A DNA stretch of 64,000 nt from the NCBI GenBank assembly GCA_958510875.1, contig OY294068.1, positions 191,418,315 to 191,482,314 on the forward strand, read 5' to 3'. Positions 22,029-36,539 of this stretch are shown here, one piece after another. The notes beneath the pieces were generated by a model. The model searched no databases and was not told where the DNA came from. It worked only from the letters and a program-made list of their open reading frames with translations. A program made the position numbers and the translations under genes. The stretch comes from Endomychus coccineus. Taxonomy: Eukaryota > Arthropoda > Insecta > Coleoptera > Endomychidae. Positions within the stretch are counted from its first letter, which is position 1. Every line of letters begins with the position of its first letter.

Positions 22029-23320
22029 GGACTCTAAATTGACCTGGAATGAACATCCCGACTATCGTGCCTCCTTCAGGGCGTGCAGAAAAGCTTTCAG
22101 TAGCACATGAGGATTACATCCACAGATCCCTCATTGGATCTACACTGCCGGGATTAGACCTATGGTCACCTATGCCGCAATTGTATGGTGACCAAGGACG
22201 ACGAGGACTGCTGTGCCCCAAAGTCCCAACGTCCCTTGGAACAACTGCATTGGCTTGCATATGTAGATCTCACGAGTGGTATAAGGTCGCCTCCAACGAT
22301 GGCTGCTGAAGTTGTCGCTGGAAAACCACCTCTACACTCGTTCATTAAAACTGAGGCAACGGCCTGTGGTTATGGAGCCTGGGCAACTGAACTGTAACAC
22401 TATTCCCGTGGAAATTTGTGATTTGGAGTGGACACCTCTGAGTGCCCCATACTAGAACTGAGGCATGATGGCATGTTTCCAGATATCTGTCTCACTTATA
22501 CCGAAATCGTCATCCCTGATAGGGGAGATTGGAACATCGAAACTATCGAGTTGTTGTTATACCACCAGGCGGACTCGTATGGTTCACAGACGAATCCAAG
22601 ATAGGTTCGGCTTCGGGAGCAGAAGTGTATCTAAAAAGGCCAAGTACTGTACTGTTTTTCAGGCGGAGGTCTACGCAATTTCGACTTTTTTGCGAAGAAA
22701 CTATATAAATAGGCGCAGTCAGCCAGTCGGCTCTGGGAGATCTTCAATCACCTAGAATCGCATCAAGGCTAGTCGAAGAATGCAGAGATGCACTGGCTGA
22801 ACTAGCCAAAACAAACAAAGTCCAACTGATCTGGGTCCCAGGATACAATGTAGTCGAAGGTAAAGGGCCGAAACCCTGCCCAGGCGATGGTCTTCTACTT
22901 TCCCCGTTGGGCCCGAGCAAATGGTCGCTACATCATGCCGCGTGGAGGGTCTCGCCCTTCGTGGCTAGTTGAACAAAAATGGTCTGATTTGTAGTCATAA
23001 GACATGAGGCAAACGAGGCGCTATATCACAGAACCACTGCCTATAGGCTCTCAATGAAACTCCTTTCTCCAAACAGAAGAACATTAGGGAGATGACTGGA
23101 ATTATCAGCCTCTCACATCATGTTCGAAGGCATCCCTCGGGCACCGTTATTTCGGCGAAGCAGAACTGTTTCCAGAGGAACTTATGGAAGCCAGTGACAG
23201 CAATATTCTGTTTCTGGCGGGCCACGGACCTGGTAGAATAGAATAGGCTACTGATCATGGGGCGCACAATGGGCCCAATCCAGCGGCCTAAGTACATCTA
23301 GAAGGATAAACCACCGCCCT
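22029..23320 (+). pseudogene. LINE remnant: RT thumb and RNase H domain (I/R1/LOA type)
   Basis: Reading across frames: LDSKLTWNEH and YAAIVW (the post-RT region), SGIRSPPTMAAEVVAGKPPL and IKTEATACGYGAWA, typical of I-superfamily LINEs upstream of RNase H. An RNase H domain follows at about 22580-22870 (FTDESKIGS, FQAEVYAI, VQLIWVPG). The end of the ORF is recognisable to about 23250 (YRLSMKLL, FQRNLW). RNase H in a LINE is characteristic of the I group. Many stops and frameshifts show it is long dead. Confidence 0.75.
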
Positions 23321-25180
23321 TTACTGATGATGATAATTCCTTCTTGTCAATAAATAAGGAAATTCGGCTGTGCAAATGTGAATATGGGATAAAGTGAAGT
23401 CCAGTAGTTGTTTTACCAGAGTGTTTGTTTTGAAGAGATGTTACAATTATTGAGTTGAAGGTAAGTCACTTTCGTACAAATCTGAATTCAGATTCGGCAA
23501 CGACTATAATATGGAAAGGGAGAAGTCTAAAAAATACGACGGCAGGAGTTTTCAATAGGGATGTTGAACACAATATGCCAACCATAAATAGCTAGTGGTT
23601 AAAATATTCGGTGCACTAGGGCAAATACTGGAATAAAACTTTTGTTATTAGAAGTTTTGAGCGTTTTTATGATTTTGGTTCATTTACAATGACAAATACT
23701 TGAGGGTTTCACCATTGACACACGTATTGGTCCTCGGGAATATATGTTCATGTACCACGAGGTTAGCAAAAATGCCCAAAAGACGCATAGCTACAGAGAT
23801 GGAATAATTATGGTATAAGAACGTCTGAAAACTCAAAGCAAACCAATTGGGATAGTGCATGGCTTCAACATAATTCCCCTCATTTACAGACATTATAAAT
23901 AATGGCTAGTTTATAATGTGTATCTTCCAATTTCTGCACTCTGTGAACTATGTAGAACAACAGCAATTGACAGCACTTTCTCATAAAGCAAAACAAATAC
24001 GGCCCTGTTCTGCATCGACTTCAAGAAGCGAGGTGGAATTGCATATCAAGATTTGACATTTATTTAGGAAGACTCTCAGAAAATGTACTTATAGTTAAGT
24101 TATAAGAGATATATAAGGTATGCATTTGTTAAAAAAGATGAGAGAAAAAATTGCAAACTTCAAATTGATGCCAGTGCTTTCTGAAAATAAAAAACGGCTA
24201 CGATATTTATGCCTTCCGAACAATAAATTGTTCATGTTCAAATCGGAATAAAATTTAAAAATAACTCAAATCCAAATGAACTCATATAGGAGCTTGGGAT
24301 CACTTGTTACTGCAAACAATTGAATACTGAAGTATTGTAACATTCCGATGCAAATTCACATGTAAGGCAAAATGTGTTGCTCTATAAATGGTCCTAAACA
24401 TGACTCTAGATCATGTTGGAAAATATATTTTCTCACACTCACTTAGTGCTATTTGCAGCTTACGATTGTGTGAATTCAAAGTATCTGCAAATCCACATAA
24501 TATTGAAGTTAGACGGATCAGTTAACTTCGAATTGTTACTGTTCTGCGAAACGTCTGATATAAAGAAACGACCACAACATATCATACATGTGGATTCAGT
24601 TCTCGTAAGATTCCGGCTCTTTGCAAGTTTCATGATGTGTATTAGAAAGATTTATTTCACGATTTACATAAAGAGAATGAATAATATTACTCAAGTAATT
24701 TTTTATCTAGCGGCATGATTCGATTGTAAATGATTTATAGTAGACATTTCATAAATTAATTAATGAATGATAGAAACGGAATTCAAAGTTTGTTGGTTCA
24801 ATTTAATATGAATAAACATCTGTCCCGAATAATAGATACCTTCAGGTACCGACGAAATGAATAATATGTGGCATCCTCATTAAAACGTAATGCGTGATTA
24901 TTGTTATTAAGCCTGAAATACGAGTGTTTGATTGAATCTTCTCATTTCACCGTCTTGTTTTATATTTAGAAACGTATAATTTACCATTTGGCATTCGCAC
25001 AACCAATTAAAGCTTCTTAAAAAGCCGAAGAGGTATTCGAAGAATTTGAAAGTTAACAAGTGAAGAATGGTGCCTTCAATTTTAGATAGCATCTCCCTAA
25101 ATAAGGTAGTATGGATGTGCAATGACAAAAATTTCTCATGAAATCACTTCATTTCTGAAGACAGGGCTGTATATTCGTGA
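23321..25180. other. Intergenic, no gene seen
   Basis: No family-level coding similarity was recognised on either strand. Confidence 0.35.
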
Positions 25181-25189
25181 GTATAATTC

Positions 25190-26150
25190 ACTATAACAAA
25201 TCTATTGAAAAACATGGGGAATCTCTAGCTGTATCGTTGGATACCGAGTCTAGCATCAAAGCCTTCTTCAGAAACTTCCGTCATATGGTTTGCCGCCTCA
25301 ACTTTGTCGCTTACTATCGAATTTTCTCTCAGATAGTTCACTCCATGTGGTGGTTGACGGATTATCCTCCGATACATTGGCTTACCACGCTGTTGTTCCG
25401 CAGGAATCTGTCTTGGCACCAACTTTGTTTCTGCTCCATATAAACGACCTGCTGGAAGTGACCATCTGTCCCAACCACAGCTTTGCAGATGATGGTACAC
25501 TGCATACCTGTTTCTCATCTAGAGCCCCTATATCATCCGAAAGTCAGAAAAGCGAGACAGGGTCAGGTTGACGCAATAAATGGAGATCTGGAAAAGATTT
25601 TGAAATACGGATCGGATAGTAGAGTTTAATGCAACCAAAACTCAAGCTTGCGTCTTCTCCAGGAAGGCAGAAGCCACAATCTCTAATATGATGATGTCAG
25701 GTGCAACTATTCCTATGAAGTCTTCCATAACATAATGCTCGGGATCACCACCACGAGCACCCTCTCATGGGCGATCATGTGAGGTCCATTGCGATAACTG
25801 CTTCACAAAAACTTGGTTTTCTATTCCGTGCCAAGAGCTACTTTACATCCCAGCAGCTCCTTTATATTTTACAAGGCACAGAATCGACCTGTCTTGGAGT
25901 ACTCATGTTTGGAGTTCGGCTCCCAAACGTACGCTGAAGCTCTTGGATTCTATCCAGAGGAGAGCTATTCGTTTGATTGATAAAATGCCACACATGAGTT
26001 CATTGTATAAAAATGAGTTCATTGTATAAAAAAAGTTGATCAGAATATCACTGACTTGTTGAAATAACGTGTGGATTATTTCGGAACCTGCCGAATCGGA
26101 GTACACGAGAGGAAAACCAGCATTCTTCACGGAACATAGTGTGAACCTCA
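25190..26150 (+). pseudogene. LINE reverse transcriptase fragment (Jockey/CR1-like)
   Basis: The frame at 25290-25571 encodes PQLCRLLSNFLSDSSLHVVV, then VPQESVLAPTLFLLHINDLL (the VPQGSVLSPxLFxxxINDL motif) and SFADDGTLH (the xADD catalytic box). Downstream in shifted frames are FNATKTQACVFSRKA and, near 25930-25985, LLDSIQRRAIRLIDKM (connector after the thumb). The family matches the inverted fragment at 47.9-49.0 kb. Confidence 0.8.
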
Positions 26151-26341
26151 TATTCTAAGCGGAGTATGAATGTACAACTATTTAAAACTGGAGGAAAACA
26201 ATTTCCTCACTTCACATATCGCCTCAAGATGTTGCCTGCAAACACTGCTTTTAGTATAGCCGATGCTGTGTCTATTTATATTTATAGTCATTGGTGCCAG
26301 CTGTAGAATTTTGGCAGGAGAAGTAGGCTTTGGAATTTATC

Positions 26342-26600
26342 TTAAATGTTTGGAGGGTATGACTTTAATAAAGACCACACTCGCCAAAGAGAAGTTCGGC
26401 AGGTCTGGAGTCTGACAGTGGATAGATGGCCAGCCTGAGCTCGTATAGCCTGTCTACCTGGAATTGCCCATGGTGGATGAATAGAGGAGATTGGCGAAGA
26501 GCAACGATCATAGAAATATCTATAGCAAATGGAAAGATCGACGCCCACCTTTCTACCATGAGAGAATCAATGAATCCTTCAGTGTGGCATCACCAACCAG
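26342..26600 (-). pseudogene. LINE connector fragment, opposite strand
   Basis: The - strand encodes, in a shifted frame, the ISICYRYFYDRCSS-like motif (FYRYFxGRCS) found after the RT thumb in this LINE family. Nucleotide similarity to 47950-48200 is visible (AGAAATATCTATAG and flanks). It is inverted relative to the RT fragment just upstream, so the LINE was rearranged or two copies abut. Confidence 0.6.
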
Positions 26601-29600
26601 ACGAATAGCTCTCTTCTGATACAAATACTAACGGAACAAGGACCGATTAACTACCACCTCCACAAATGAGTTTAAAGGACTCCCTGTGCAGGTGATGCAA
26701 ACGAGAAGGCAATACAGCAACGCATCTTTTGCGCACTGATTGTGTCAAGACTCAGAGAAATCTCTGTAGAGCTATGCGACAAGAAGGAAATTCAGAAACT
26801 AGAAATAGGGCCGGTGCTAAACTTCTTTAGCTCATTAACCACTCATCTAAACACCATTCGTAAGACTTTTCATCCATATTAGGCGCCTGGTGAATACTCC
26901 TGAGCGGAAATCGCTTCGCTAAATGATAAGGCTTCGGCCCAGGCATAGAGCAAACTTACCGCTTCATCGCTGCAATTAATGATAATACCATGGTAACAAA
27001 GAGAAAGTAATTACGAGCGAAAAATGTGAGAAGTGCGTAATTAATCTGGCAACGTTGGTTAGTTGAAGTATGAGGACCTTTATCTGCTTGATTAACACGG
27101 TTTCTCACTCGACCGCTTGAATTATTGTTAAGATATATTAAACAGTTTATCAATTTGATTAATAGTTACATGATAAATAATGGATAAATGTGTGAGATAT
27201 AAGGGTACATTCATAACTGATAAGAAAAATGCAGAATGGTAAAACCAGATGCGCACATTATATTAACACCATACCCCGGCATAGAGTATCACTTACTCTA
27301 TGATACCAGTGTGTCCGTGAAGACGACGTTGCCACATCTTTTTCTTCTACTGATTTTTGGTAAAGTTTTCCGACTTATCCTGACTAATTACAAGATTGAG
27401 GTGAAACAAAGCGAATAGCGTCGAGTATTTCGTCGGACCGCTTTGCTCAATAATTCGAAAACGGCTCAAGGTACTACATTGCATTTTTATGCCAGTAAAT
27501 TTCGAGCATCATATCGGTTTGTGTCAAAATGTCAAGTGAATTGCATTTACCATTTGGTCGCTACACGAGGCCATACCTTGTGTAATATAAGCCGATTCAA
27601 GAGACGATTTCATTCGTTACGTTCACTTCGTCTTAATTGGAGCGTAAATTTGTATTTTGCTATTTTTTTTATTATTCAATTCAACCATTTTCATCCCATT
27701 CCTCTTCTGTAAACAGTCTTCTTGATTTATTTAGCCTAGAAGGAGCAGTACTCTGTATTACTTTCGCTCGAATCTATCTAGAAGTTTTTGGTAAAGTTAT
27801 GTTAACTGGATTTCGTAAACGAGATGAATAAACACATTTACTTGGTAACGAAATCGTTTATTGATTGATCGATTGACGAGTCTTAAATCGAAATAGTTGC
27901 GTAATAATCATTTAAGAATGATATGTATGTGAAAACTACGAAGATACCAGAATCCTGCGGTTTTGGGGTACATCGTACGCACGTCAACCACGGGGGTTCC
28001 TTCGGGTCTACCACAGTAGGGGTCAGGCGCCAGTTCTCTACACGCCACCGCACAGAAGCTCTCACTTGGGCATAAGCCTCTACTTCAATTCCATCCTTTT
28101 TAAGTGGATATAATAATAGATCAAGGATTGTTCAAATATAATCCCGAAACCTGTGTGTTGATTTAGGGGTGGACTGTTTACTTATAACATGCTGGGCTAC
28201 TATGCGGTTCAGTCTTTGTTAGTGAACCGTTTATGAGAATAGTTATATTACTTTACCAACTACATTGTTTTCTTATGAAGACATAATCCAACAGGTAAAC
28301 GTGTGTTATTAAAATGTATTGATTCTAATTAGTTTGAGTGATCATATCAACTTTTTTATAAGTCTATTGGAATTTTGAAAGGGTATTAATTTTATATTCC
28401 TCATACCGGGTATTCTTCAAGGATCAATGTTCTATCCACCCTTCTTCAATTTATTATTAAATGACGTTATGTATTAATTTGTATTCTCCTTCCCGCTTTC
28501 CCCAAATTCTCTAGAATTTTAGACTATTTTCAATCCTCACTACAGTATGACTTAGATATGTTTGTAAGAAGACCCTAACCCACTTTTTCAAAACGTTATT
28601 GTTTAACATTCAATACCTACACCTTTACCATGAACTACCAAGTTGAAAACTTTAATTCAATATAAAAAAAATATCTTGACATAGGGTTTTATACCAAAAC
28701 GAAAAATTCTCATTCATAATAATCATATTTAGATGTTTGCACTCAAAGCGAACGAAGTGGACATTAGGCTATTCAGGGACTTCACAATTTCAAGCTTTTC
28801 AACAATAGATGTCACAGTTTGCTTAAACTCACGAAAATGCCACTCAGGAACTTTTTGTACGAAACACTTCAATTGCCTGTGGGGTGAATATATAAACACG
28901 TTATCGTTGAATTTGTTCTAGCGTGACTTCTTCAGGTCGCTCTCTTCTCAATAATGAATGTTCCAATGAAGAATTTGATATTATATTTGATTAATTCTCT
29001 AGATGTATGAATGAAAGAAGATAAGAAAAAGCCATTACAATTTTTGGTTTGGTTGAAGACATGCATTAATATAACGTATACTACAAGGTAGGTTATCTGA
29101 AGATATGGAGAGATAAAAGTAACAATTAGGCGTAAAACATTGTTGTTGTTAAGACTGTCAAGACTTAGTAGAAATGACAGGCGGTATTGAACGACTTCAA
29201 TGCATGATATATGTTTGTGTAAGTGGTAAAATATGTCTGGCACGGGTCGGTAAATATTCTCAAAGAAACTCAAATCGGCCGAAAACTATCGAGATTAGTC
29301 CCTCTTAAGTATATTCTTGAATTCCTGCGTCTGGGTCTCTTCAAATAAAAAAAACCTTCACTTACATGTATCTGATTTTATTCTCACTCGAATAGTTGAG
29401 CAACAAAGCGGCATTCTTTCTAAACAGAACACGTTTCGAAGTAGTGTTATTAATATTACAGCTTAGTTCAGATTTCGAATATGATAGAAATGGAAATTAC
29501 GAGAAATTTATTTCATACAAAATGTTGGTTGACTGAATAATTTAATAATTATCAAGAATAAGCGAAGCACTATGCATATTATTCCTTATTAAACCGAATA

Positions 29601-29850
29601 CAAAACATGACCTATTCGTCGGAAGTTCCTATCATTTGCATCTGCTAGTAAATATACCAATTTTGAAAAATTTTATTTACGGTACCGTTCCAATGAATAA
29701 AATAATACTATTTGTTAGAATGGTCCAGGTGAAGTCGTAAGTGGGGAAAATAAATAATTGGATATTCTAAATAGGGTGCAAGACTGAGAGGAAACGTGGT
29801 CAAATAAAAAATTACCATATTGAATTTGATTGTGATTATACTTCAATTCG
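26601..29850. other. Intergenic, no gene seen
   Basis: Only short frames without family resemblance. A GC-richer patch near 27950-28080 has no recognised product. Confidence 0.35.
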
Positions 29851-29854
29851 AGTA

Positions 29855-30545
29855 ACATCATGATATCAGATAGAACAAGTTCTGATATAACTGCGTCAAA
29901 ATACACTTTCATGGATGAGAAATTCGATTCTGCATTTAGTTTCCACCTCAGACCCCGAGGGAAGAAACCCAGTGTTCCAAAACCCCGAATTTGGCCATCC
30001 CTTAGATAAATACACTATAAAATCACATTTAACATGAATAATACAGTCGAAATTGGCATCCACCACTCATAATATCAGAAAGAACAAGTTTCATCAGTTA
30101 CAGTAACCTTCGGGAATTTTGACATTTCCCCAAATTTTATAAGGGGTAAGTACCTATGGAAAAATAGTGAATTTGGTCGATCTCATTCCGATATAACTGC
30201 GTCAAAACACACTCTCATGGGTGAGGAATTCGATTCTGCCTTATATTTCACCTCAGACGCTGAGGAAACATGTTACAGTGTTCCGAAACCCTGAATTTTG
30301 GCCATCCCTTATATAGATACACTATAAAATCACATTCAACATGAATAATACCCCTGAAATTGGTATCCACAACCTCATGATATCGGATAGAACAAGTTCC
30401 ATGAGTAACATGAACCTTCGGGAATTTTCGCATTTTCCCAAAATTTATAACTACGTCAAAACTCACTCTCATGGGTGAGTAATTTGATTCTGTCTTTAGT
30501 TTTCACCTCAGACGCTGAGGAAACATGTCAGTGTTCCGAAATACT
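29855..30545. repeat. Tandem repeat, ~306/254-bp units, ~2.3 copies
   Basis: The phrase ACTGCGTCAAAATACACT at 29890 recurs with few changes at 30196 and 30450, and the sequence between follows the same order (TTCACCTCAGAC, GTGTTCCGAAACCC, GGCCATCCCTTA, AAATCACATT, AACATGAATAAT). The second unit lacks about 52 bp. Copies are clearly diverged, so the array is not recent. Confidence 0.85.
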
Positions 30546-31273
30546 CAGTACCTAAGGTTCATAAACTGGGTAATTCAATGAGACCAATCACTCCAAACAT
30601 TAATTGTCCCACGTATAACACAGCAAAATGGTTAGTTAGGAATTCAGCAATTTCCGCCGCACCAAGTTTGTCTGTAAAAATTTCTTTGGAAGTAATTTAT
30701 TGAAAGATGTATTTCTGTTTCATTCACATTTCCGCATTCAATTATAAAATTATACGCTGTAACCAAACAAATTTAATGATTGCAATAATCTTGGGCATAG
30801 TGTTACATCTTCAAACGACCATTTAGGTGTGGGAAAAGAGACGAAGGGTAGGAACACGGGTAATTGATTTACCGGACACTTTAGTTTTGTGACATAGTAA
30901 CGACAGCTGAGCCTGCTGCGACTTCAAACATTCTATCTACACTTCCTCGACACAGTAATGTGAAGTCCTTAATAGACTACTTAAGATAAAGTATATGAGG
31001 GCTCTTAAAGAAATTGCACCTGATGTTTGGTATAGTAATAACTGCTATAAAAATAAATTACCTAAAGAAACCACCCTTGGAAATATTTTCGTGCGCTCCA
31101 AACTGTCGCAACTAATTCAATATTTCATACTATATTAAGGAACGATCAATTTCCTGCGGAATAACGATGCTTTAATTTCAAACTGTGAGACAAACAAGAA
31201 ACACATGATATCATACTGGGTGAGTTTGTTTATCTTGAAACATTGAAGTATCTTGAGAAATAAGCATTGTACG

Positions 31274-31625
31274 AAAAAAAGTTGTGGAGAAAATCAACCT
31301 CACCAAACTAACCCTCCTTACACAAACTCCCTATTCCTAAAAGGAGGTCAATTTTTTTATTATCAAATTCAAATTCTTCATAAAAACACATATTATCCGA
31401 GACACAAATTCGACGCAGCGCGGATCAAACAGTGCATCGAAGTGGGAGGAAAAAAAGTTGTGGAGAAAATCAACCTAACCAAACTAACCCTCCTTACACA
31501 AACTCCCTATTCCTAAAAGGAGGTCAATTTTTTTATTATCAAATTCAAATTCTTCATAAAAACACATATTATCCGAGACACAAATTCGACGCAGCGCGGA
31601 TCAAACAGTGCATCGAAGTGGGAGA
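31274..31625. repeat. Near-identical 176-bp tandem duplication
   Basis: The two units begin at the A-run before GTTGTGGAGAAAATCAACCT (31281 and 31457) and end at CATCGAAGTGGGAG. I see one substitution (CCTCACC versus CCTAACC) and an A-run length difference, so the duplication is recent. Each unit is partly open but has no recognised product. Confidence 0.9.
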
Positions 31626-32086
31626 GGGCATCCTTTCGAAGTGATGAACAAACGGCGATGCGGGCCACATCTTACGGAGGGTGATTACGCCTCGGCCAAA
31701 GTTTTTGGAAGTTCAAGGTTCCCTTAAAATCAAAATAAATTTGTATCCCAGATATTTTATGAGATTCGCGGACCCCGAAAAGTGTGGTGTGCAGACTACC
31801 ATTTGGGAAACACTGTGCTAACGATGAAATGATAGTTGTGCCCTGTATGTAGGCTTGGTTTGTCCAAGTTCTAGTTATAGTGGTAGTGACAAAGGATTCG
31901 AAAAATAATCTAGTAGAATAAACATACTTGAAAACCATGGAAATATTGCTAGGCTATTTTTAATTAATTAGGTAGATAAATCATTTATCTAATAATCTTA
32001 ATTTGGTATTCATCATCCTCATCTGGAAATTTCCGCTGATTTGCATTGACGTTAAGCCATTGATTAACATTAACACTATCAACACT

Positions 32087-32640
32087 ACTGATATCAATTC
32101 TGGCATATCATTCTTCTGAATTACGATTTTCTTGGGGTCATAACTTCGTATATGGCCACAATTCAGGATCTACCTCTTGTGAAATTCGGCCAAAGTTTCA
32201 AAAAAAGTATATTATAACGCGATTTTATTGAAATACGCAAAATCAAGAAATTTTTGAAAAATCGAGACATTATTCTATGGAGATTTTAGAACAATACTGA
32301 TATCAATTTTAGGTATATTATTCCTTCATAACATTATTGTATTGGGATCTAATCCTAGGAAATGACCAGAATTCAGGGTCTCTACACCCGACAACATGGT
32401 AAATCGAAATCCTAAGTTGAAAGTAATCGTGGAATATAGTTCTTCATTAACTGAGACGCATTAAAACGCGATTTTATCGAAATCGGTATGATCGACCTTA
32501 ATCACAATTCTATGACATCATAGAATACTACTGATATCGATTACAGGTAGGTTTTTTGTCTGAATTATGATTATACTAGGGTCATAACCTCTGGGATGAC
32601 CAGAATTCAGGTTTTTGGCACGCTACAACTGGGAAAAACG
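32087..32640. repeat. Diverged tandem repeat, three ~209-234-bp units
   Basis: ACTGATATCAATTCTGG (32087), ACTGATATCAATTTTAGG (32296) and ACTGATATCGATTACAGG (32530) each begin a unit with shared later blocks (TTGGGGTCATAAC-like, GACCAGAATTCAGG, ACGCGATTTTAT). Satellite-like, old. Confidence 0.75.
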
Positions 32641-35600
32641 TCTCCTAAGGTCCTCGATAATCCGATTATGAATACTATCTATAGGTGAATTCTCTTTCTG
32701 ACTTTCTTTTGTGTGTACCAAATTTTTTCGGGCCTTTTTCTGGTTAGAAATTATTGGACAATGTATGTGCCTCTTAGATAAGGGAGAACCATTTACGAAT
32801 GAAGGCTTATTTCGAAACGTTCATCGTCATAAAGAAACATATAATTACGTAATGAAGACAAGAAAAACATACAAATCAGTAAACCTTTGGATGAAATAAT
32901 CCATATTACAAATCTGCTGAACCATGGAAAGAAATCATCGTTACAAATTGAACAGAATTTTTGCCAAATCAAAGCCCTAATGAAGCACACTTTTTAGAGA
33001 TTCATACACATTCAAATGTTCTTTGTAGGAGCTCTCCTACCTTGATGTGGATGCCAGAACATGAAATAGGAAGAATCAACCAAGCAGAGATCATTTGACG
33101 GAGAAAATAAGAAACAGTATATGGCATTCCTGTGAGATTCACAACCTTGATATTTTCGGAAATACCTGGAAGGTTACAAAATACTGAAACCCCAGCGAGG
33201 TGAGATGGTCTCGCATTCTTGTGAGATGCTCTTCAAACTGATTGAGAAATTATTTCCTTCCCCAACACTTCTTGTAAACACACGTTGAAATCCTGTCTTT
33301 CTCTGGAATTTTTCATGTTCATTTTCACACAGTTCGTTGTCGTTTTTGTTTTCATTACTTTAGTACAATTCAGTCTAGCACAAAAGGAGAATTTCTTTTA
33401 GAATATTTTGGAATAATTTCTGTTTTCAGTAAGCGGAATTTGAATTTTGAAGAAATTTCAAATCTATATCTTATTTATTCCTTGAGAAAAATATTTTTCA
33501 ATATAGTACCTATTTTTAGCATGATGGGGGAATTAAATTTCCCCTATAACATTTACGTTTACGAGCATAGTTTTGGCATTAGCATTAGTTTTTAGTATAT
33601 GACATATGATTTAATTATAATAAATTTTTAAAAGCCGACGAATGATTCCAGGAGGTAAGAGACTTTTAAATACTCAGTTAATTGGAGAAAATTTGTTGAT
33701 TAGGGGATAGTCTTATTATAAATCCAAATTAAATTAGAGCGAAATGCATCCATGTGAAAATGATTTAAATTCTGGAGAAGCTATTAATAATGAACAGGAA
33801 ATACTTCCAATATTTGAGAATGTTTCAAACAAACTCGAAAAAAGGGGAAACAATAAAACAATCTGATTTTTGAAATATTTAATACATATAATGGACCCTC
33901 GGGGACATGTCATAATTTATCAAATTAGAGTGACTAATACAGATGATTAAATTGATTTCAATAATGTTAACCTTCCAAAGTAATTCACTGTAATTTGTGT
34001 AATTTGAGTTCTCTATAATAAGTTACTTCCAGAAGTAATTCGTTGTTGATTAGGCCAAATGTGGAAGTACCCTGAAACTTCCGCATCGAAGCGTATGGTC
34101 GTAATGACTTGCTCGTTGCGCTCTTACCGGTTTGGTCTTTTGCTTTTACTTGATTTCCCTCGAGACAAACTTAACTCGCAAGCAGGTTTAAGAACATGGT
34201 TAGTGTCCCCCGCTTTTACAGTAACTACTCGAGAATGATGCAATTTATCCTGAAAATAAAGATTTATTGTTTCTCCCTATATTTGGATTATCATTTCTTG
34301 GTTTCGTTTTTGCTGATTGTATATAAGACATTCTAATTGATAGATTGAAATTGTAATTTCCTTTGCATCATTTATAAGAGTACAATCATAGAATGTATTG
34401 GAAAGAAACTCAGATTCACCTGAATTAAAAATTAGCCGTACAATTTCATGCTGCTTCACCTCGCTTTTGTCAGTTTCAATGTTCAGTTTTCTAAAATCTT
34501 GTTATCAATTTCTAAGCCACCTCTGTATATTCATCCGCACTATTTGCAAGTTATCATGTTTCGAGGATAATGCAATGATAAATCACGATTCAAATAGATA
34601 TAACTACCCGCCGTTCAAGAAATAGAATTTACCAAAAAACGTACAAAATCTAAATGATCTACAAACCAAAGTTAAATGGTTTTGCGACGCTTGATGTATG
34701 CTACACATTACAAGGAACATCAAATTAATAATAAATTAAAAACAGGATTCTGATGAGTTATGAACAATTCACTGGATATAATTGTATCTGCTGCCGCTTT
34801 TGAAATTTTTTCTCGTTCCCTATTCTTGTTATTGGCTAGTCGAACGGAATTCTCCAGGAAACAGAGAATCCAGATGTTACTATATCATGTATGAATCATA
34901 GAGAAATATCTATACCCTGTTCACGATAAATAAGTAATGACGTCATAGTTACCCATGCATTTGAACAATTTACCAAAATAAGTGCGCCGCTCTATCTTCG
35001 TCAAATTAGGAATTTTTCAATTTTAACAATTGGTAACACTCTTCCAAGGTTGCCGGATAAATCAATCAATTTTATTTATTTGACTTGACAGTTCATACGT
35101 ACGTTGTAAATCTAAATTTTAATAGAATAGAAACTTCAGAAGTAAAGAAACAGTTCCTACATACATTTAAGTCGTGGGTTATGTTAAATATAAAAATGGT
35201 ATCCTCAAGCATTCACTTTTCTTTGAAAAGAAACGTGAAAATGTAGAGCCGCACTACTGCCGTTAGAGACAGGGTTGCTGCATCTTTACAACAGCGGGTA
35301 TTTGTTAGTTTTTCTGGTGTTTTAGGTGAAGTGAGTGTTACAGTTACAGTTTGATGAAGAGAATAATTTCAGTAAAGTGATATTTATCATTTTAATGTGG
35401 TTGTTCAATTAGTAGGAAGACGAGGTACTACAGTATTCATTTCTATTTTTGGAACGATTTAGGTTAGTTGTATCCAGAAACAATGACAACCTGATTAACA
35501 ACACTGTATCACATGGTGTTATATATTTTCTTCCTAGTCGTGAACAGTCTATAAGCATAAAAATATACAAAACAGAACATGCTGTTTTTCTCGAAAATAT

Positions 35601-36535
35601 GGTTCCTATCTGGATGCGAGTAAGTCTCACAACATGGATCTTATTGATAACATTATGAAGATCAAAAACACATTTGAGCGTTATATTTGCTCTACTGACT
35701 TTGTGATACTTCAAGAATATCAGTTCTATCTCAGCAGAAGGTAGATTCTGGTCACTACCGAACAGAGTTTTGCGTCACTCAACCAGGTTGTTGAAACAGA
35801 GGAGGTGATTCTAAAACAGTTGAGCAAACGAAAAGAAACATAACATCACTATTAGGATCAGGAATGTATGAGAGGACAATATCAATTGTTTCTTGATTTT
35901 ATGATGCAGTCAGAATAAGTAATTGTTCAAGCAGAAGTATATGATTTGTGAAGAAAAGCATTTTCCTTCTGCCGGCTGGGGAAATACTACTTTTGACCCT
36001 TGGAAGCGACAAAAAAGAGGGTAGTGGAAATACCAAAGCTCTAATCATAGCGTTAATAAATCAATAAACCAAGAACGAGGTCGTTGTTCCCAAAACGTAT
36101 GATAATGAAGTTTTAATTTATATTGGAATACTGATTCGCGTTGTCAAGATGTCAAGTCGAATTCCATTCAAGATAAAATTCCGATATTTGGATGAAATAA
36201 ATTCTATTAGATTGAAATATCTAGTTTGAAAAGCCTGCTTATTGATATCATAGCATCTGACTACAAACCACTTTTTATTTTAACTCAATTAACACAATAA
36301 TTAATTCATAACGTGTCTGAATTGAATATATGCTGCATTCGGTGGTATTTTTTTTTTGTTAGAAATCAATGCCATGTATAATTAAACGTTGACATCGCGT
36401 TCTCAGTATAAGAACGCGATATGAATAAATATGAGATGTGGTACATATTCAGATGCTGACCCCAGTAATTAATACGTTGCACATAGTTGTCTCTACTTCA
36501 TTCAGAATTTCGATCGTCTACGATTCAATTTTTTT
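32641..36535. other. Intergenic, no gene recognised
   Basis: AT-rich. Open frames up to about 100 codons (for example 35409-35714 on the - strand) match no family I know. A 10-bp perfect hairpin (ATCGCGTTCT and its complement) lies at 36394-36420. Confidence 0.35.
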
Positions 36536-36539
36536 CATG

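Noticed and set aside
22049..22309. Independent small gene of 86 codons
   Set aside because: It overlaps frameshifted LINE motifs in other frames and has no family similarity of its own.
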